From an uncultured Erysipelotrichaceae bacterium (GTDB lineage: Bacteria > Bacillota_I > Bacilli_A > RF39 > UBA660), in NCBI GenBank assembly GCA_902775285.1, contig CACYLI010000003.1, positions 49,337 to 113,336 on the forward strand: 64,000 nucleotides of DNA, in the 5' to 3' direction. This document shows, piece by piece, positions 37,115-47,315 of this stretch. Position 1 is the stretch's first letter; the number at the start of each line of letters is the position of its first letter. Below the pieces are notes generated by a model. It did no database searches. It saw nothing but the letters and a program-made list of their open reading frames with translations, and had not been told where the DNA came from. Both the position numbers and the translations under genes were made by a program.

Positions 37115-37399
37115 TTATAGTTTAAACCCATATATCTTCAAAATATCTTCTTTATCATTAACTAAACTATAAGCAAAATCTATTGTAATATCTTTTATAT
37201 TATCCCATTTATCTTTCAATGGCAATTCATTTAAATCCTTACAAGTAATTATTTTAGAATTAGGAGAATGAATTCCATATGATATATAATCATTATGTTT
37301 GACCAAAAGATATGTATCACCATTATAAAAATCTAATGATAATTCTTTACCATTATCTAATTTATTAAAAAAATCTTTAAAAATCTCATATGAAATCAT
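37115..37399 (-). CDS. Small soluble hypothetical protein
   Basis: 94 residues, no membrane segment, acidic (MISYEIFKDFFNKLDNGKELSLDFYNGDTYLLVKHNDYISYGI...). Could be a small cytoplasmic immunity-type protein beside exported neighbours, which is inference. AAAGGAGATTGAA precedes the ATG. Confidence 0.65.
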   Translation of the reverse strand: MISYEIFKDFFNKLDNGKELSLDFYNGDTYLLVKHNDYISYGIHSPNSKIITCKDLNELPLKDKWDNIKDITIDFAYSLVNDKEDILKIYGFKL

Positions 37400-37414
37400 T
37401 TCAATCTCCTTTAT

Positions 37415-37771
37415 CTAGTAATTAATCATATCACATATATGAGATGAATCAACTTCAATATTGTTTTCATTTTTTTTAACAATGAAGTATCCAACACACA
37501 TATTTCCATATTTATCATGTTCTATTTCAAATCCGAAATCATTACTTATTGTATGGATTTGTTCTACAGTAATTTTACAAATATTATTAGAATCAAAATT
37601 AAATGCACTTTGATGTAATTCATATACTTCTTCTACACATTTACTTTGATAATCATAATTGATTGTCTCATACTCTTGCTTTTCTTTATATAATATATAT
37701 TTATAAAATCCAATTATAATTATAAATGTAGCAAGAAAGAAACATATTAATATAAATGTTTTTTTACTCAT
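37415..37771 (-). CDS. Hypothetical membrane-anchored small protein
   Basis: About 118 residues from the ATG at 37771 (GTAGGTG upstream; the frame also has ATGs at 37780). One N-terminal helix (FILICFFLATFIIIIGFYKYIL) and an exported domain with Cys residues (SKCVEEVYELHQ, NNICKIT, NMCVGYF, SHICDM). Overlaps the end of the 37764-38333 gene. Not recognised. Confidence 0.65.
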   Translation of the reverse strand: MSKKTFILICFFLATFIIIIGFYKYILYKEKQEYETINYDYQSKCVEEVYELHQSAFNFDSNNICKITVEQIHTISNDFGFEIEHDKYGNMCVGYFIVKKNENNIEVDSSHICDMINY

Positions 37772-38333
37772 AATAATCACCTACTAAAAAGCAAAAATGA
37801 AGTGATGTTTTTGAATATCCAAACGGAGAAGATGGTCTTTTTTGTTTTGTATATACATGAAAATAATATCTTCCATCCTCTGTTATTATATCTGTAATAT
37901 CATTTTTGAAATTACCTTCATATATTATTTTTTCATCTTTTTGAACCATCATTGTTTTATTATCATCAAATACTTCTCTTAATTCTTGATTGAAAAATGG
38001 CTCATAACTTTCTCTATGTCCAAATTTATTATAAGCTTCATATTCTTTAATATCTAAATAATAATTATCACTCTTTGCTAATTTATTAAAATAACCACTA
38101 TTATCATCACTACTTATACTTATATTATAATTAGAACCCCCATATCTTTTTAAAAAATATTTAACATATTCTGAATCATACCTTGCAATTAATTCTTGAT
38201 TATTTATTGTAATGTCAAATTTATCATTAAAATCAGTATTAACAAAATAAACCATCATAAAAGAAGCAATTATTATTATTGCTATAAATGTATATTTGAA
38301 AGCTTCTTTTAGTCCCTCGTTTATTCCATCCAT
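37764..38333 (-). CDS. Hypothetical membrane-anchored protein, first of the membrane-protein run
   Basis: 189 residues; one N-terminal helix (YTFIAIIIIASFMMVYFV) after a short cytoplasmic start, then an exported Tyr/Asp-rich domain. It heads the run 32415-38333 of about ten anchored or exported proteins. Not recognised. The 250 bases upstream hold a plus-strand small RNA candidate. Confidence 0.65.
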   Translation of the reverse strand: MDGINEGLKEAFKYTFIAIIIIASFMMVYFVNTDFNDKFDITINNQELIARYDSEYVKYFLKRYGGSNYNISISSDDNSGYFNKLAKSDNYYLDIKEYEAYNKFGHRESYEPFFNQELREVFDDNKTMMVQKDEKIIYEGNFKNDITDIITEDGRYYFHVYTKQKRPSSPFGYSKTSLHFCFLVGDYYE

Positions 38334-38458
38334 ACTTTCACATCCTATATTTATTTTAACATATATTTAACATAATTCTAAACAAATATTGAAATTTTAA
38401 AAAATATATGGTATATTTTAATTGATAATAGGAATAATATATTAGTGATAAATATTAC

Positions 38459-38577
38459 TTGACAAATATAAAATATTATTATAGTATATTTATCATTATT
38501 AGTCCTTTACTTATAGTCTGGGACTTATAGAGGCTTTAACCGTTGCGCCAGTAAGCAATGGTTTTTTTATATAAAAA
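38459..38577 (+). ncRNA. Candidate small RNA with own promoter and terminator
   Basis: TTGACA (38460-38465), 17 bases, TAGTAT (38483-38488) read rightward into about 85 bases with two hairpins: AGTCC/GGGACT, then AACCGTTGC/GCAATGGTT followed by TTTTTTTA. No frame of useful length is present. It converges with the terminator of the PBECR gene. The promoter elements are among the best in the window. Function unknown. Confidence 0.6.
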
Positions 38578-38590
38578 AAAAGACTTATTA

Positions 38591-39019
38591 CTAAGTCCAT
38601 AAAGGCATTTTTCTTATTTCAGATGCTGAATTATCCGCATAATATGCTGTAATGAATTTTGCTGTATTATCATTATTTATTCTAATAATAACTACATAGT
38701 CTTCTGGACTTATTATTGCAACTCGTCTATCTTTATTATATCTTTTTTTATCTCTATCCCATCCTAAATGTAATTCCGCATTGGGATTTTTTAATACATA
38801 TTCTATCCAATCTATTCTTAATGCTCTATCTACTGAAAAAATATCTTTATTTCTTTTTTGCTTATTAGATGATTCATAAAAGGCATGTTCAAATTGATCT
38901 TCATAAAATCTAACCTTTATACCATCAAATGTATATAAGGGAGTTTTACAATATTTTTTTATATAATATTTTTTATAATCTGCTGGTGTTGATAATGTTA
39001 CAAAATTAGGAATACTCAT
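38591..39019 (-). CDS. PBECR-type nuclease-like protein
   Basis: 142 residues. The pattern V-R-F-Y-E-D-Q-F-E-H-A-F-Y-E-S, then FSVDRALRIDWIEYVLKNP, RRVAI and DYVVIIRI..AKFITAYYADN matches phage-linked barnase/EndoU/colicin E5-D/RelE-like (PBECR) nuclease domains. Such domains cut RNA; the likely catalytic His is in FEHAF. It directly follows the DUF3800 gene (1-base gap), suggesting a two-gene unit. Own terminator (GACTTAGT/AATAAGTC, T-run, about 38571-38597). Confidence 0.7.
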   Translation of the reverse strand: MSIPNFVTLSTPADYKKYYIKKYCKTPLYTFDGIKVRFYEDQFEHAFYESSNKQKRNKDIFSVDRALRIDWIEYVLKNPNAELHLGWDRDKKRYNKDRRVAIISPEDYVVIIRINNDNTAKFITAYYADNSASEIRKMPLWT

Positions 39020-39020
39020 G

Positions 39021-39713
39021 CTATATCCTTATCTCAAATAAATTAAATTTAGTAGCATTTCTAGTGGTTGGACATATTTTATGGCCTAATTTATCTTCTA
39101 TATATTTAAGTAGTTCAAGTTTAGCAGCAGACTTTCCATTATATTCATAATTCATTTTATATGAAGTAGCACCCATTAAAATATCTTCTAATTGTAAGAA
39201 AACTGATTCATGTGATTCTATTGCATATATTTTTTCTACATTTTTGTGTTCTTTATTATTTAAGCATCTCTTTAAATCATTTAGTACATTTGGATCACTA
39301 TATGTTTTTATATCAGTATAGATAGTATATTTATTACTATTCTTTATCCATTTATTTAATAATTGATAATAAAACTTATAAAATCCTAATTCTGCATTGT
39401 CATTATGATATTTTAAATCTATCTTATTTGAATCAATACATATTGCTCTAAAATTAATACCATTTGATATATAAATATCAATCATTTCTTTATATAAATT
39501 CAATAGACTTTTTGTAACTCTATTCCATTTTAATTCAACTTTATTATTTAATCCATATTTATTTTTTAAAGAATTAATTTGATGCTTAATTTCTTCTCTA
39601 TCATTTCTATTAATCATAATACCACCAATAAAAATATACTTATTGTTATTTGAAATAGCATCTTTATTATAAAATAGATCTTGTCTACTCTCATCACAAT
39701 ATAATTCAATCAC
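39021..39713 (-). CDS. DUF3800 domain protein
   Basis: 230 residues. N-terminal YCDES followed by FIGGIMI and a later TIYTDIKTYSD, with ESHESVFLQLEDILMGATSYKMN near residue 170: the conserved layout of DUF3800, a probable nuclease of RNase H-like fold common on phages and mobile elements. The pair DUF3800 plus PBECR nuclease inside a mobilizable element points to a defence or toxin role; this is inference. Confidence 0.8.
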   Translation of the reverse strand: MIELYCDESRQDLFYNKDAISNNNKYIFIGGIMINRNDREEIKHQINSLKNKYGLNNKVELKWNRVTKSLLNLYKEMIDIYISNGINFRAICIDSNKIDLKYHNDNAELGFYKFYYQLLNKWIKNSNKYTIYTDIKTYSDPNVLNDLKRCLNNKEHKNVEKIYAIESHESVFLQLEDILMGATSYKMNYEYNGKSAAKLELLKYIEDKLGHKICPTTRNATKFNLFEIRI

Positions 39714-39802
39714 AGCATATCACCTCGAATTTCAAGTACCATTATACTATATTATTAAACAATTTATAAGACTTTAAAAGCATTATTTATTTAATTATAT
39801 CT

Positions 39803-41206
39803 TTATAGAAAATTATCATTCATTTTATAAAATTCTTCTGCTGCTTTTTCATTTTCATAATTTATATGTTTAAGTGCTTGTAATACTTCTCCTTCATTAA
39901 TAATTTTAGGTGGATTTAATACAACTTTATATTCATTATTTTTAATAACTCTTTTATCATTTAGTTCAGTTGCAATTCTCATAAATGTTTTTGCTTTCAT
40001 TTCATCTTTACTATTAACTCCATTTGCTAAATAAGTAATTAATTTTATATGAGATATTTTATTATTTCTTAAGTCTTCATAGATTTGATTATTCTCATCA
40101 GTTAACTCATTAATTTTACTTCTTTGACCATTACTCTCTCTTATTAAATCTATATTTCTAGCTTCTAATTTTATATTTTCATCTCTTTGGTCTTTCAAAT
40201 TATCATTAATTATTGATAGATTATCTATTACATCTTTAAAATTATCAAAATAAGCAGAAGACTTTTCAACTTCTTTAACTAAATCAATTAATCTAGATTT
40301 TTGTATAGCATTCATTTTATATCCACCCAATTTATTTGATTCTAGATTTTCTAATACTTCTCTTATTTCTTTAGATTTAATATTCATATTTTTAAATTTT
40401 TCATTATTCTTTTCAATACTTTTTTTATTTGCTTCAAGTTGTTTTTTTACTGCTTGATAGTTCTTCATATCATTAACATGAATATCTTTATTTCTTCCTT
40501 TTTCTTTTGTTTTAAGAGTTGCATTTAATTTATACTTTTTATTAAATGATTCTATACATTTTTCTCTCATCACATTTTGTATATGTTCAAGTCTTTCTTT
40601 TGTAAATACATAAGATTTATTTACTTGTTTTGAAAGACCCGTTTTACAATTCTCTTTTACCGGTACACCTACTATATGCATATGAGGACTTGTTTCATCT
40701 AAATGAACTACTGCATTTGTTATTTTAAACTCTGGAACTAACTTTTCTAAATCTTCTAATTGTTCTTTATAAACATCAACCATATCTCTTTTAAAATCAT
40801 AATCTTTAGTATCCCAATAATCTTTATTACCAAGTTCTAATATTATTTCACAAGCAAGATCTCTTTTTTCATCTTTATTAACATTTTCAAAATAATCTTC
40901 AATTCTTCTACTAGGTCTTGATTGTTTATTATTATATTCAAGTCTTTCATTTTCAAATTCTTTTTTATAGAAATCTTTAACATCTTTTACAATATCATTT
41001 GTTCCTTTTAGAGTATAAATATCTTTAGTATTATTTTCATATTTTCTAAAATCATGATTATTTACTTTAGATAATTGTTGATAATTTTGTATTCCATTAT
41101 TAGATAGTGATGTAGTATTACTCAAATTATTTTTAGCATTATTTCTTGATGTTGCTTTTCTATTTTTATTACTTCCGATATGAAATGAATAAGGTAGTTC
41201 TGACAT
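39803..41206 (-). CDS. MobV-family relaxase (plasmid mobilization/recombination protein)
   Basis: 467 residues. N-terminal YSFHIGSNKNRKATSRNNAKN, then the relaxase metal motif HLDETSPHMHIVGVPV (H-x-D-E-x-x-P-H-x-H, about residues 168-180), typical of MobV/Pre proteins such as that of pMV158. A long coiled-coil tail follows (about 255-390). It nicks oriT and leads single-stranded DNA into a conjugation channel supplied by a helper. Candidate oriT lies directly upstream at 41235-41328. Makes element 2 an integrative mobilizable element. Confidence 0.9.
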   Translation of the reverse strand: MSELPYSFHIGSNKNRKATSRNNAKNNLSNTTSLSNNGIQNYQQLSKVNNHDFRKYENNTKDIYTLKGTNDIVKDVKDFYKKEFENERLEYNNKQSRPSRRIEDYFENVNKDEKRDLACEIILELGNKDYWDTKDYDFKRDMVDVYKEQLEDLEKLVPEFKITNAVVHLDETSPHMHIVGVPVKENCKTGLSKQVNKSYVFTKERLEHIQNVMREKCIESFNKKYKLNATLKTKEKGRNKDIHVNDMKNYQAVKKQLEANKKSIEKNNEKFKNMNIKSKEIREVLENLESNKLGGYKMNAIQKSRLIDLVKEVEKSSAYFDNFKDVIDNLSIINDNLKDQRDENIKLEARNIDLIRESNGQRSKINELTDENNQIYEDLRNNKISHIKLITYLANGVNSKDEMKAKTFMRIATELNDKRVIKNNEYKVVLNPPKIINEGEVLQALKHINYENEKAAEEFYKMNDNFL

Positions 41207-41234
41207 ATATTATTCCCCCTTTCTTTTGATATAT

Positions 41235-41328
41235 ATCATGGCATCCAAGATATATAACCCCCTAGATATCTTGTACGGACAAGTCCATACAAGATTTCGG
41301 TGGCTAAGGTTACCTTAGAAACCATTAA
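41235..41328. other. Candidate origin of transfer (oriT)
   Basis: Three nested inverted repeats between relaxase and recombinase: CAAGATAT/ATATCTTG around a C-rich loop, CTTGTAcGGAC/GTCCaTACAAG, and CTAAGG/CCTTAG. The first two share CTTG so they can form alternative hairpins. Position just ahead of mobV and the hairpin form fit a MobV oriT; the nick site cannot be fixed from sequence. Confidence 0.55.
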
Positions 41329-43212
<1,884 letters not shown>

Positions 43213-43233
43213 TCACTCCTTTTTAAACTAAAA

Positions 43234-43396
43234 AAGAGGGTCAATAACCTATATAGGCATTGACTCCTCTTAATTCCTTATTAATAAAATTTTTAAAATA
43301 AATGTGTATTCGCTTATTCATCATGTACCTCCTTTTCATCGAAGATACTTTCTTCTTTATGAGTCTTTATTATATACATTTATTTTGATTAGTCAA
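43234..43396 (-). promoter_or_regulatory. Promoter, 26-codon leader peptide and terminator before recombinase 2
   Basis: TTGACT (43391-43396), 16 bases, TATAAT (43369-43374); AAAAGGAGG then ATG at 43321 opening a 26-residue frame (43241-43321) ending LRGVNAYIGY. Its last codons and TGA lie in a terminator (AGAGG..GTCAAT/ATTGAC..CCTCT, T-run, 43235-43271). The LRGV(S/N) codons are also at this place in the leader of recombinase 1. Confidence 0.65.
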
Positions 43397-43664
43397 TGCT
43401 TTTTAATTCAGTTTCTAAATCAATTAATCTAATTTTCTCATTATAGCCATTTTTAAAGACAATATCAGAGTTTTCAAATATAAGATAATCATTTCCTTTA
43501 ACTTTAAGTATATGTGGTCTTACATATCCAATATTTGTATCAGTTATAGATATTATACTTCCTGGTATTAGTTCATATTTAACCGAGGCAAACTTACAAA
43601 TAAATTCTATCTTTTGTTTTAATTCTTTACTTATAAGTAAAGGCTTAGTTATATTCTTGTACAT
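43389..43664 (-). CDS. Recombinase-linked small protein, copy 2
   Basis: 91 residues from the ATG at 43664. Family motif reads TNIGYVRPHILKVKGNDYLIFEN, the most divergent of the four copies (P-H and the following beta segment kept; LFFN is LIFE). C-terminal LIDLETEL matches the LxxLE helix of the others. The end of the gene contains the -35 of the promoter for the leader of recombinase 2. Confidence 0.75.
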   Translation of the reverse strand: MYKNITKPLLISKELKQKIEFICKFASVKYELIPGSIISITDTNIGYVRPHILKVKGNDYLIFENSDIVFKNGYNEKIRLIDLETELKSID

Positions 43665-43673
43665 AATAATCAC

Positions 43674-43860
43674 TCATCCTTTCTTCAAAAGCACAAAAAA
43701 ACTAACTATTTCTAGTTAGTAATCTATTACTCTCGAAACAAAAAGTTCGAGCTTCCTATCATTATGGCACCTAAAGTATGCATATATTTGACTAGGTGTC
43801 ACATAAAAAGGAATTCAATTCCACACTCAATATAGCATATTTTTATTAAAAGTCAAAATC
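43674..43860 (-). repeat. att-like site E4 with head hairpins
   Basis: Core TGCCA at 43765-43769. The tail arm (CACCTAGTCAAATATATGCA then TACTTTAGG) is almost the same as at E7 and E8; CACCTA/TAGGTG can pair. Promoter in the tail: TTGACT, 16 bases, TATATT. Head: CTCGAA hairpin, then terminator CTAACTA/TAGTTAG with seven T. Confidence 0.65.
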
Positions 43861-43871
43861 ATTAATCTAAG

Positions 43872-44030
43872 AAATACATAATTAAGTCAATTATTATTTT
43901 TTTTCTTTTGGATTAGATTCTGCTATTAATAAAGTTATAGCAGTTAATATATTATTATCTATTAATTGATTTCCTTCTTTATATAAAATACCATAATAGT
44001 TTAAAAAAATATAAACAATGTTGCAATCTT
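43872..44030 (-). pseudogene. Remnant of a RhuM-Fic gene 3' end
   Basis: Minus-strand translation gives NQLIDNNILTAITLLIAESN then PKEK, matching the intact protein's IIDNNTLTAMTLLIAESNPKEK, then a frameshift and IIIDLIMYFLD matching IIIDLVMNFLN. Only the last 50 codons or so remain, so a second Fic cassette was once here and was cut down, between site E4 and the gene at 44075. Confidence 0.8.
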
Positions 44031-44074
44031 TATTTAATACATATGTACTATGTATCACATCTTTTATAAATAAT

Positions 44075-44728
44075 TTATTTTAATGTGGGTTGAAATTCTT
44101 TAGATTTAGAAAAATCACTTACATTAATCATTAATTCTGGATGCATATCTTTAAATCTTTGCAACAATTTATCAACAGATATTTCACAAATTGCTTCACT
44201 AAATCTTTTTCCAGCTAAATTTAAATAGTCATTTGTTACAGACTCATATGGTTTTGTAATTTCTATACCATCTTCTGTAGTTACAATTACACCTTTATTT
44301 TTTCTATTAATTAAAAAATCTCCATTAAATAATATTGAAAAATTAAAATCATACTCAAGATCTAATGAATGAATGTATTCATCTGAATCGTAATCTTCTC
44401 TAAAACTAAAACTAGTTTTTTCTCCTACATTCAATTCAGGTACATTTTTACTAGTTGATACTACTAACTTAAGCACGTCATTATTTCCAAAATTAAGATA
44501 ATAATTGTAAAAAGTATTACTACCATGTGAGATATAACTAATATATTCATCTGGTTTTAAAAGTTTTAAAAACTCAAGCATTGATTTCCTTGATATAGTA
44601 ACAAAGTCACTTGGTGAAATATCATCATCTAAAATTTTATTTATATAATTAATTACACTAATAACATCTAAACATAAACAAATCTGTTTTTTTTGCTCTT
44701 TTAATGATTCAACATATTTACCTAGCAT
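44075..44728 (-). CDS. Hypothetical protein, cassette cargo
   Basis: 217 residues from the ATG at 44728 (AAGGAGGTTAGG upstream); the frame extends further only through that ribosome binding site. Soluble, acidic, mixed fold: helical first third with a Cys pair (ICLCLDV), then beta-rich (VGEKTSFSFREDYDSDEYIHSLDLEYDFNFSILF), then helical. Flanked by E5 on its right and the Fic remnant and E4 on its left. Not recognised. Confidence 0.7.
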   Translation of the reverse strand: MLGKYVESLKEQKKQICLCLDVISVINYINKILDDDISPSDFVTISRKSMLEFLKLLKPDEYISYISHGSNTFYNYYLNFGNNDVLKLVVSTSKNVPELNVGEKTSFSFREDYDSDEYIHSLDLEYDFNFSILFNGDFLINRKNKGVIVTTEDGIEITKPYESVTNDYLNLAGKRFSEAICEISVDKLLQRFKDMHPELMINVSDFSKSKEFQPTLK

Positions 44729-44811
44729 AAAACCTAACCTCCTTTTTTTATTAGCACATATTATAACAAAAAAAGTAATAGTTGTCAAAACAAAAAAACT
44801 AACACTCAAGT

Positions 44812-44900
44812 TAGTTTTTTAATATTCTAAATGGCACGCTCTTTATGAACGTTTACGAAAAAATAGGATAAAACCTGATTACATATTTAATATACCATAA
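44812..44900 (-). repeat. att-like site E5
   Basis: Core TGCCA at 44832-44836 with tail AACG..AGCG just before it and head arm TTTAGAATATTAAAAAACTAA, which is almost identical to that at E7, running into a terminator (AACTAAC/GTTAGTT, seven T). The dyad around the core is weak here. Confidence 0.55.
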
Positions 44901-44946
44901 TGTGAGGAAATAGTAAATATGTGATATAATTAGTATGAGGTGTAAA

Positions 44947-45354
44947 ATGATTGAGATAAACAAGCTAACTATTGATGAGTATTATTACTTATTAGATACA
45001 TTAAATTGGAAAAGGCCTTCAGAAAGATTATTAAAAAAAAGTTTAGATAATGGAATAAATGTAAAATATGTGCTTAATGGTAAAACTATTGGAATGGCCA
45101 GGTTTGTAACAGATGGTGGATATGCTGGTTTAATTATGGATGTAATAGTGCTTCCAGAATATCAAGGTAATGGTTATGGCACCGAAATGATTAGTGCTTT
45201 AATTGAATATATAAAAAATGGCATTAAAGAGGATGAAGAAATAATGATTCAACTTTTATCAGCTCCAGGTAAACAAGATTTTTATTCAAAGTTTGGATTT
45301 AAAGTGAAAAAAGAGGTTGCTGAAGATGGTATGTATATGTGGTTAAAAAAATGA
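44947..45354 (+). CDS. GNAT-family N-acetyltransferase
   Basis: 135 residues from the ATG at 44947 (GAGGTG 6 bases upstream; an ATG at 44935 contains that site). Acetyl-CoA binding motif LPEYQGNGYGTEMISALIEYI (Q/R-x-x-G-x-G/A), preceded by AGLIMDVIVL and followed by FYSKFGFKVKKE. Single-domain GNAT of the small-molecule or antitoxin-targeting type; substrate unknown. Only gene of a 555-bp cassette between E5 and E6, and on the strand opposite to most neighbours. Confidence 0.88.
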   Translation: MIEINKLTIDEYYYLLDTLNWKRPSERLLKKSLDNGINVKYVLNGKTIGMARFVTDGGYAGLIMDVIVLPEYQGNGYGTEMISALIEYIKNGIKEDEEIMIQLLSAPGKQDFYSKFGFKVKKEVAEDGMYMWLKK

Positions 45355-45470
45355 TTTAGGGAGGCCTAAATCTTTTTAATTATCTATGGCACGATAATCA
45401 TAGGGGTTTAAAACTTTTAGATACCCTAACATAAACATTATACTTTTTAAATATAATTAATAAAACTGCT
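45353..45470 (-). repeat. att-like site E6 with shared terminator
   Basis: Core TGCCA at 45387-45391, centred in TTATC (45380-45384)/GATAA (45393-45397). The terminator GATTTAGG/CCTAAATC (45353-45377) serves the GNAT gene and, in the other direction, any transcript from the tail promoter (TATAAT near 45455). Confidence 0.65.
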
Positions 45471-45643
45471 AGTGAGTTAGAATATTACGATGTAATTAAA
45501 TATTAAAAAATTTATGGTATAATATTTGTATAAAAAGTTAATTATCATTTGCAATTAATAGCAAAAGTAAATGTTAAAACACATTGCTTGTAGCAACGAC
45601 ATATTTGTAATAAACTGAACTTGATGAAAGGAGAAAATGTAAT

Positions 45644-46150
45644 ATGTTGAAAGATAATCTAAAAACATTAAGAAAAAACAAAGGACTTTCACAAGAAGAA
45701 TTAAGTATTAAGTTAAATGTCGTAAGACAGACAATTTCAAAATGGGAAACAGGATTATCTGTTCCAGATGCTGAAATGCTAGTAACAATATCAGAACTTT
45801 TTGAAACACCGGTTAGTGAAATTCTTGGAGAAAACATTGAAAAAAAAGAAAAAGATGATTTAAAAGTAATATCTGCAAAATTAGAAGTAATTAATGAGCA
45901 ATTATCAAATTATCAAAAAGAGAAAAGAAAGAAAAAAATTCAAGCTTTGATAATTATAGATATAAGCATCATTTTGTTATTCATATTGTTAGCAATACTA
46001 GATAGACCTTATCAGACTTGGGATTATAATATTACCGAATGGGCTATATTAGGAACATTCTATCAAGCATTTGAATGGATATTTATGAGATTAGCGCCTA
46101 TTGTTGTAATAATATTAACTACTATATTATTAATTAAAAAGAATAAATAA
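45644..46150 (+). CDS. XRE-family regulator with two membrane segments
   Basis: 168 residues: N-terminal HTH (LKTLRKNKGLSQEELSIKLNVVRQTISKWETGLSVPD), a polar helix, then two membrane helices (ALIIIDISIILLFILLAIL; LAPIVVIILTTILLI). HTH-plus-membrane regulators often sense envelope state. AAAGGAGAAAATGTA precedes the ATG. Only gene of an 834-bp cassette between E6 and E7; shares a terminator (CACTAACTA dyad, 46184-46212) with the next cassette's transcript. Confidence 0.85.
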   Translation: MLKDNLKTLRKNKGLSQEELSIKLNVVRQTISKWETGLSVPDAEMLVTISELFETPVSEILGENIEKKEKDDLKVISAKLEVINEQLSNYQKEKRKKKIQALIIIDISIILLFILLAILDRPYQTWDYNITEWAILGTFYQAFEWIFMRLAPIVVIILTTILLIKKNK

Positions 46151-46183
46151 TCTTAATATTAAGATATTACAACATAACTTAAA

Positions 46184-46330
46184 AACACTAACTAAATAGT
46201 TAGTGTTTTAATATTCTTAATGGCACATCAAGTATCCATATATTTGACTAGGTGTCAAATAAAAAGAAATTCGATTCCAAAGAAACTATATCATATTTTA
46301 TTAAAAAGTCAAAATCATTAATGTTCTTGA
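46184..46330 (-). repeat. att-like site E7
   Basis: Core TGCCA at 46221-46225 in CTTAATG/CATCAAG (46216-46232). The tail arm matches E8 and E4 and carries a promoter TTGACT, 16 bases, TATAGT reading across the core; the head arm matches E5 and runs into terminator CACTAACTA/TAGTTAGTG, five T. Confidence 0.7.
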
Positions 46331-47115
46331 TTAAAATATTCACAATTAAAGTTTTCACAATCTTTTTTATAATCATAACCTATAGCACAAAATTTAGATA
46401 AGTATTCTTTCTCATCAGTATCATGAATTGGTATGGAGTTTAGTATATCGCATGGAGTTTTTTTAGTATCATTTAATGAATCAAAATTTTTATTTCTTAC
46501 ACAACTATAAAATGGAGTTTTATATAAAGTACAATTTCCTTCAACTTTTTTATAATAATAAAATCGTGGATGAGATAGTAATTGTTCATTTACATATTGA
46601 TATTCTACATATGAATAAACTCCAAGAGTCAAACAAAAGACTACAATTAGATATATAGTTTTAGATACTTTATTCCAACTATTTACTAATTTAAATGAAC
46701 AAGCCATAATAAATACAAATGCACAAAATATAACAATACTAACCCATAACCAATCAGCATCTAAAAAACAATACCCAATAAAGAACAAGAAAAATCCAAC
46801 TAGTTTTAAAATTAAATATCCAGCTACATCATTTTGTAGTTTTTTCTTTGAATCAATTACACTGATATAGTTTTCCTCTAGTCTGTTTATTTTATCTTCT
46901 TCTTTTATTCTTTCTCCACTTAAAAGTTCATTTAATGACACATCAAGTATTTCGCATATATTTCTTAGGTAAGAAACATCTGGCATACCTCTACCATTTT
47001 CCCATTTAGATATTGCTTTATCTGTTACTCCAAGCTTATCTGCTAAATCTTTTTGAGTTAGTTTTTTTTCCTTTCTAAGTTCTGCTATAAATTTTCCTAT
47101 TTTAATTTGATTCAT
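46318..47115 (-). CDS. XRE-family regulator with membrane domain
   Basis: 265 residues: N-terminal HTH (IAELRKEKKLTQKDLADKLGVTDKAISKWENGRGMPD), linker helix, then three or four membrane segments (about 105-180) and an exported C-terminal part with six Cys (GNCTLYK, SCVRNK, TPCDIL, KFCAIGY, KDCENFNCE). Disulfides are possible outside the cell. Only gene of a 1014-bp cassette between E7 and E8. Related in plan to 45644-46150 and 53988-54731, not by close identity. Confidence 0.85.
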   Translation of the reverse strand: MNQIKIGKFIAELRKEKKLTQKDLADKLGVTDKAISKWENGRGMPDVSYLRNICEILDVSLNELLSGERIKEEDKINRLEENYISVIDSKKKLQNDVAGYLILKLVGFFLFFIGYCFLDADWLWVSIVIFCAFVFIMACSFKLVNSWNKVSKTIYLIVVFCLTLGVYSYVEYQYVNEQLLSHPRFYYYKKVEGNCTLYKTPFYSCVRNKNFDSLNDTKKTPCDILNSIPIHDTDEKEYLSKFCAIGYDYKKDCENFNCEYFNQEH

Positions 47116-47199
47116 TTTCTATCACCTGTATTAATTATATTATAGAAAAATTTAAAAAATCAATAAACGAATCGTAGAGTTTATTCTTAAATAAAAAAC

Positions 47200-47312
47200 G
47201 GACATTTTTGACATGTCCGCAGTAACTAAATATATGGCACATCAAGTATCCATATATTTGACTAGGTGTCACATAAAAAGGAATTCAATTCCAATGACAC
47301 TATATCATGTTT
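47200..47312 (-). repeat. att-like site E8
   Basis: Core TGCCA at 47235-47239. Tail arm as at E7 and E4 with a promoter (TTGCCA, 17 bases, TATAGT). Head arm TATATTTAGTTACTGCGGAC is shared with E9 and leads into a terminator (CGGACAT/ATGTCCG, six T). Dyad around the core is weak (ACT/AGT). Confidence 0.6.
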
Positions 47313-47315
47313 TAA

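Noticed and set aside
45574..45837. Minus-strand frame opposite the XRE gene at 45644
   Set aside because: Shadow of the HTH coding region on the other strand; no ribosome binding site or family signal.
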